From positions 1 through 16,632 of the forward strand of contig NZ_JASLDS010000032.1 of the NCBI RefSeq assembly GCF_030151385.1: a DNA stretch of 16,632 nucleotides, read 5' to 3'. Below the pieces are notes generated by a model. The model had not been told where the DNA came from and made no database searches. It worked only from the letters and a program-made list of their open reading frames with translations. Of this stretch, positions 15,247 through 16,632 are shown piece after piece. Position 1 is the first letter of the stretch, and each line of letters opens with the position of its first letter. Position numbers and translations under genes: made by a program. Source of the DNA: Soonwooa sp. GTDB lineage: Bacteria > Bacteroidota > Bacteroidia > Flavobacteriales > Weeksellaceae.

Positions 15247-16407
15247 TTAATAATTTTCGTAAATAAAATTTAATATATGTTTATCCTCATCCGTTAAAGC
15301 CACTTTGCGTCGTTCCATTACTTTTTCGCAAACTTCATAAGCTTTTCCGATTTTGAATTTCTCATCGCCTTTCATACCACCCCAACTGAAATTCTCTACC
15401 AAGTTTGGCGGAAATCCAGATTTGAAAATATTAGCAGCAACACCAACCACAGTTCCCGTATTTAGTTGTGTATTAATTGCTGTTTTAGAATGATCTCCCA
15501 TAACCAAGCCACAGAACTGAAGCCCCGTATCTTCAAAACGTTTGGATTTGTAGTTCCAAAGCTTAACAGAAGCGTAATTATTTTTAAGATTGGAAGAATT
15601 GGTATCAGCGCCAAGATTACACCATTCGCCAATCACCGAATTACCAACAAATCCGTCGTGTCCTTTGTTCGAAAATCCAAAAACCACAATATTGTTAACT
15701 TCACCACCGACTTTGGAATGCGGACCAATGGTTGTTGGTCCATAGATTTTTGCACCGAGATTAAACTTAGAATGTTCGCACAAAGCAATTGGTCCACGCA
15801 GGTTGCAACCTTCCATAACCTCAGCATCTTTGCCGATATAGATTTTACCAGTTTTACAATTAATTGTTGCAAACTCTAGCACAGCACCTTCTTCTATAAA
15901 CAAATCTTTTTTGTCACCTAAAAATCCACATGTTGAGGATAAGTCTTGCGATGTGCGGCCTTTCGTCAACAATTCAAAATCGAAATCGATGGCTTTGTCA
16001 TTGTACGAAAACAAATCCGTAGGTTTTTTGAAAAACAAAATTTCTTCTGTAACATCGCTCATTTTCTCAATCTGATTCAAGGAGAAGTTTTCCATATTAA
16101 TGTTAGCCACCAGCAGCTCGTTGTCATACACTAGCGCTTCGCCAGCTTTCAAGTCTTTAATCTGTTGTAAAAGACTTTCTGATGGCAAGAAATTCGGAAC
16201 AATAAAAAGACTTTGTCCAGCAGCAGGTTTTTTAAATTTTTCTTGTAGAAAATCTTCGGTGATGTAATAGCTAGACTCAATTTCCAAAAGCTTTTTCCAA
16301 CGTTCCGAAAAAGTCAAAATCCCAACGCGTATTTCTGCGACTGGTCGTGTAAAAGAAAGTGGAAGAAAATCTTCCCAATATTGTGCGTCCGAAAATACAA
16401 GTTGCAT
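15247..16407 (-). CDS. GlmU-family sugar nucleotidyltransferase/acetyltransferase (386 aa)
   Basis: The N-terminus (LVFSDAQYWEDFLPLSFTRPVAEIRVGILTFSERW) is characteristic of the Bacteroidetes alternative GlmU family, proposed to act as UDP-N-acetylglucosamine diphosphorylase and/or glucosamine-1-phosphate N-acetyltransferase in peptidoglycan and lipopolysaccharide precursor supply. The canonical pyrophosphorylase loop with G-x-G-T-R-M is not present. From about 180 to 350 the sequence is a left-handed beta-helix made of imperfect hexapeptide repeats (GKIYIGKDAEVMEG, IYGPTTIGPHSKVGG, FVGNSVIGEWCNLGADTNSSNLKN, TAINTQLNTGTVVGVAANIF), the fold of acyltransferases. A C-terminal helical tail ends the protein. 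It appears to be a single-gene transcript, with a TAAATTTG box upstream and its own terminator. Which of the two reactions it carries out cannot be told from the sequence. Confidence 0.9.
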   Translation of the reverse strand: MQLVFSDAQYWEDFLPLSFTRPVAEIRVGILTFSERWKKLLEIESSYYITEDFLQEKFKKPAAGQSLFIVPNFLPSESLLQQIKDLKAGEALVYDNELLVANINMENFSLNQIEKMSDVTEEILFFKKPTDLFSYNDKAIDFDFELLTKGRTSQDLSSTCGFLGDKKDLFIEEGAVLEFATINCKTGKIYIGKDAEVMEGCNLRGPIALCEHSKFNLGAKIYGPTTIGPHSKVGGEVNNIVVFGFSNKGHDGFVGNSVIGEWCNLGADTNSSNLKNNYASVKLWNYKSKRFEDTGLQFCGLVMGDHSKTAINTQLNTGTVVGVAANIFKSGFPPNLVENFSWGGMKGDEKFKIGKAYEVCEKVMERRKVALTDEDKHILNFIYENY

Positions 16408-16483
16408 CTGTGTAATTTTTGATAGTTGATTTATGATTTTCTAAAAACTCAAAACTTAAGTTTAATAAAAATCTTAACGAAAG

Positions 16484-16491
16484 CAAATTTA
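16484..16491 (-). promoter_or_regulatory. -7 promoter box of the GlmU-like gene
   Basis: On the minus strand TAAATTTG is a full match to TAnnTTTG, 76 bases before the ATG at 16407. The expected -33 region falls inside the rpmE2 terminator and no TTG is seen at a proper distance. The leader would be about 70 bases, the longest in the window. Confidence 0.4.
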
Positions 16492-16492
16492 A

Positions 16493-16525
16493 CAAAAAAA
16501 GCTTCCGGAAAATCCGAAAGCTTTT
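16493..16525 (-). terminator. Terminator of rpmE2
   Basis: AAAAGCTTCCGGA (16497-16509) pairs with TCCGAAAGCTTTT (16513-16525), one position being G-U on the minus strand, around a three-base loop, followed on the minus strand by seven T in total. It is 24 bases past the rpmE2 stop. Confidence 0.88.
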
Positions 16526-16549
16526 ATATTTTGCGTTAATTCTCTAAAA

Positions 16550-16632
16550 TTATTTAGCGAATTTTTTGTACTTGTTCATGAACTTATCAACACGTCCTGC
16601 AGTATCAACTAACTTAGTTTTACCTGTGTAGA
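16550..16632 (-). CDS. rpmE2: 50S ribosomal protein L31 type B, C-terminal 26 residues (partial at window edge)
   Basis: The minus strand from the window edge reads YTGKTKLVDTAGRVDKF then a lysine-rich end and TAA at 16552-16550. YTGK and D-T-A-G-R-V-D-K-F are the conserved C-terminal half of ribosomal protein L31; the spacing and lack of zinc-ribbon cysteines in this part suit type B (RpmE2), although the N-terminal half that would decide is outside the window. The protein sits at the subunit bridge of the ribosome. Confidence 0.9.
   Translation of the reverse strand, partial: YTGKTKLVDTAGRVDKFMNKYKKFAK

Noticed and set aside
15466..15879. 137-codon open frame antisense to the GlmU-like gene
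   Set aside because: Shadow of the beta-helix coding region; the opposite frame has clear family motifs and its own terminator.
10418..16407. A polysaccharide utilisation locus combining susCD with the GlmU-like and GT-C-like genes
   Set aside because: The genes are separated by terminators and own promoters, and no carbohydrate-degrading enzyme is present; GlmU-like proteins serve cell-wall precursor supply.
1..16632. CRISPR array, insertion sequence, phage or integrase region
   Set aside because: No regularly spaced direct repeats, transposase, integrase or phage-like proteins are present; all units are ordinary chromosomal genes.

Overview
The window looks like chromosomal DNA of a flavobacterium, most likely of the Chryseobacterium/Kaistella/Elizabethkingia group (Weeksellaceae). 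This is inferred from AT-rich DNA, a SusC/SusD pair, a leucine-rich-repeat protein with a type IX secretion (Por) sorting domain, a Bacteroidetes-type GlmU family protein, and several Bacteroidetes promoters of the form TTG-N18-20-TAnnTTTG. Genus-level placement is only a guess from protein style.

Layout, left to right. The left edge holds the first 22 codons of rpsL (minus strand), with a divergent promoter pair between it and an unrecognised exported protein (223-1119, plus). That gene converges, through a shared bidirectional terminator, with a multi-spanning GT-C-like membrane protein (1158-2543, minus). Next, on the plus strand, come an LRR protein secreted by the type IX system (2716-4344, TTG start), then pncB for NAD salvage (4590-5768), then a two-gene unit of an exported YciI-like protein and a DinB/DUF1572-like protein (5964-7001). 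GC-rich hairpin elements lie on both sides of pncB.

From about 7033 to the right edge everything is on the minus strand. In transcription order (right to left) these are: the end of rpmE2; a GlmU-family sugar nucleotidyltransferase/acetyltransferase (15247-16407); a SusC/SusD outer-membrane uptake pair with no linked enzymes (14848-10418); and a four-gene operon of an ECF sigma factor, a single-span membrane protein (probable anti-sigma factor), a DUF4252-DUF2807 fusion protein and a DUF4252 lipoprotein (10215-7071). Strong hairpin terminators separate these units.

No CRISPR array, transposase, integrase, tRNA or rRNA gene is visible. The least expected items are: (1) a short frameshifted remnant of a second copy of the GlmU-like gene's 3' end, lying just beyond that gene's terminator (about 15081-15190); (2) two structurally related GC-rich hairpin elements in opposite orientation flanking pncB, which look like members of a dispersed intergenic repeat family; and (3) the sigma-factor/DUF4252/DUF2807 cassette, a plausible but uncharacterised envelope-response unit.
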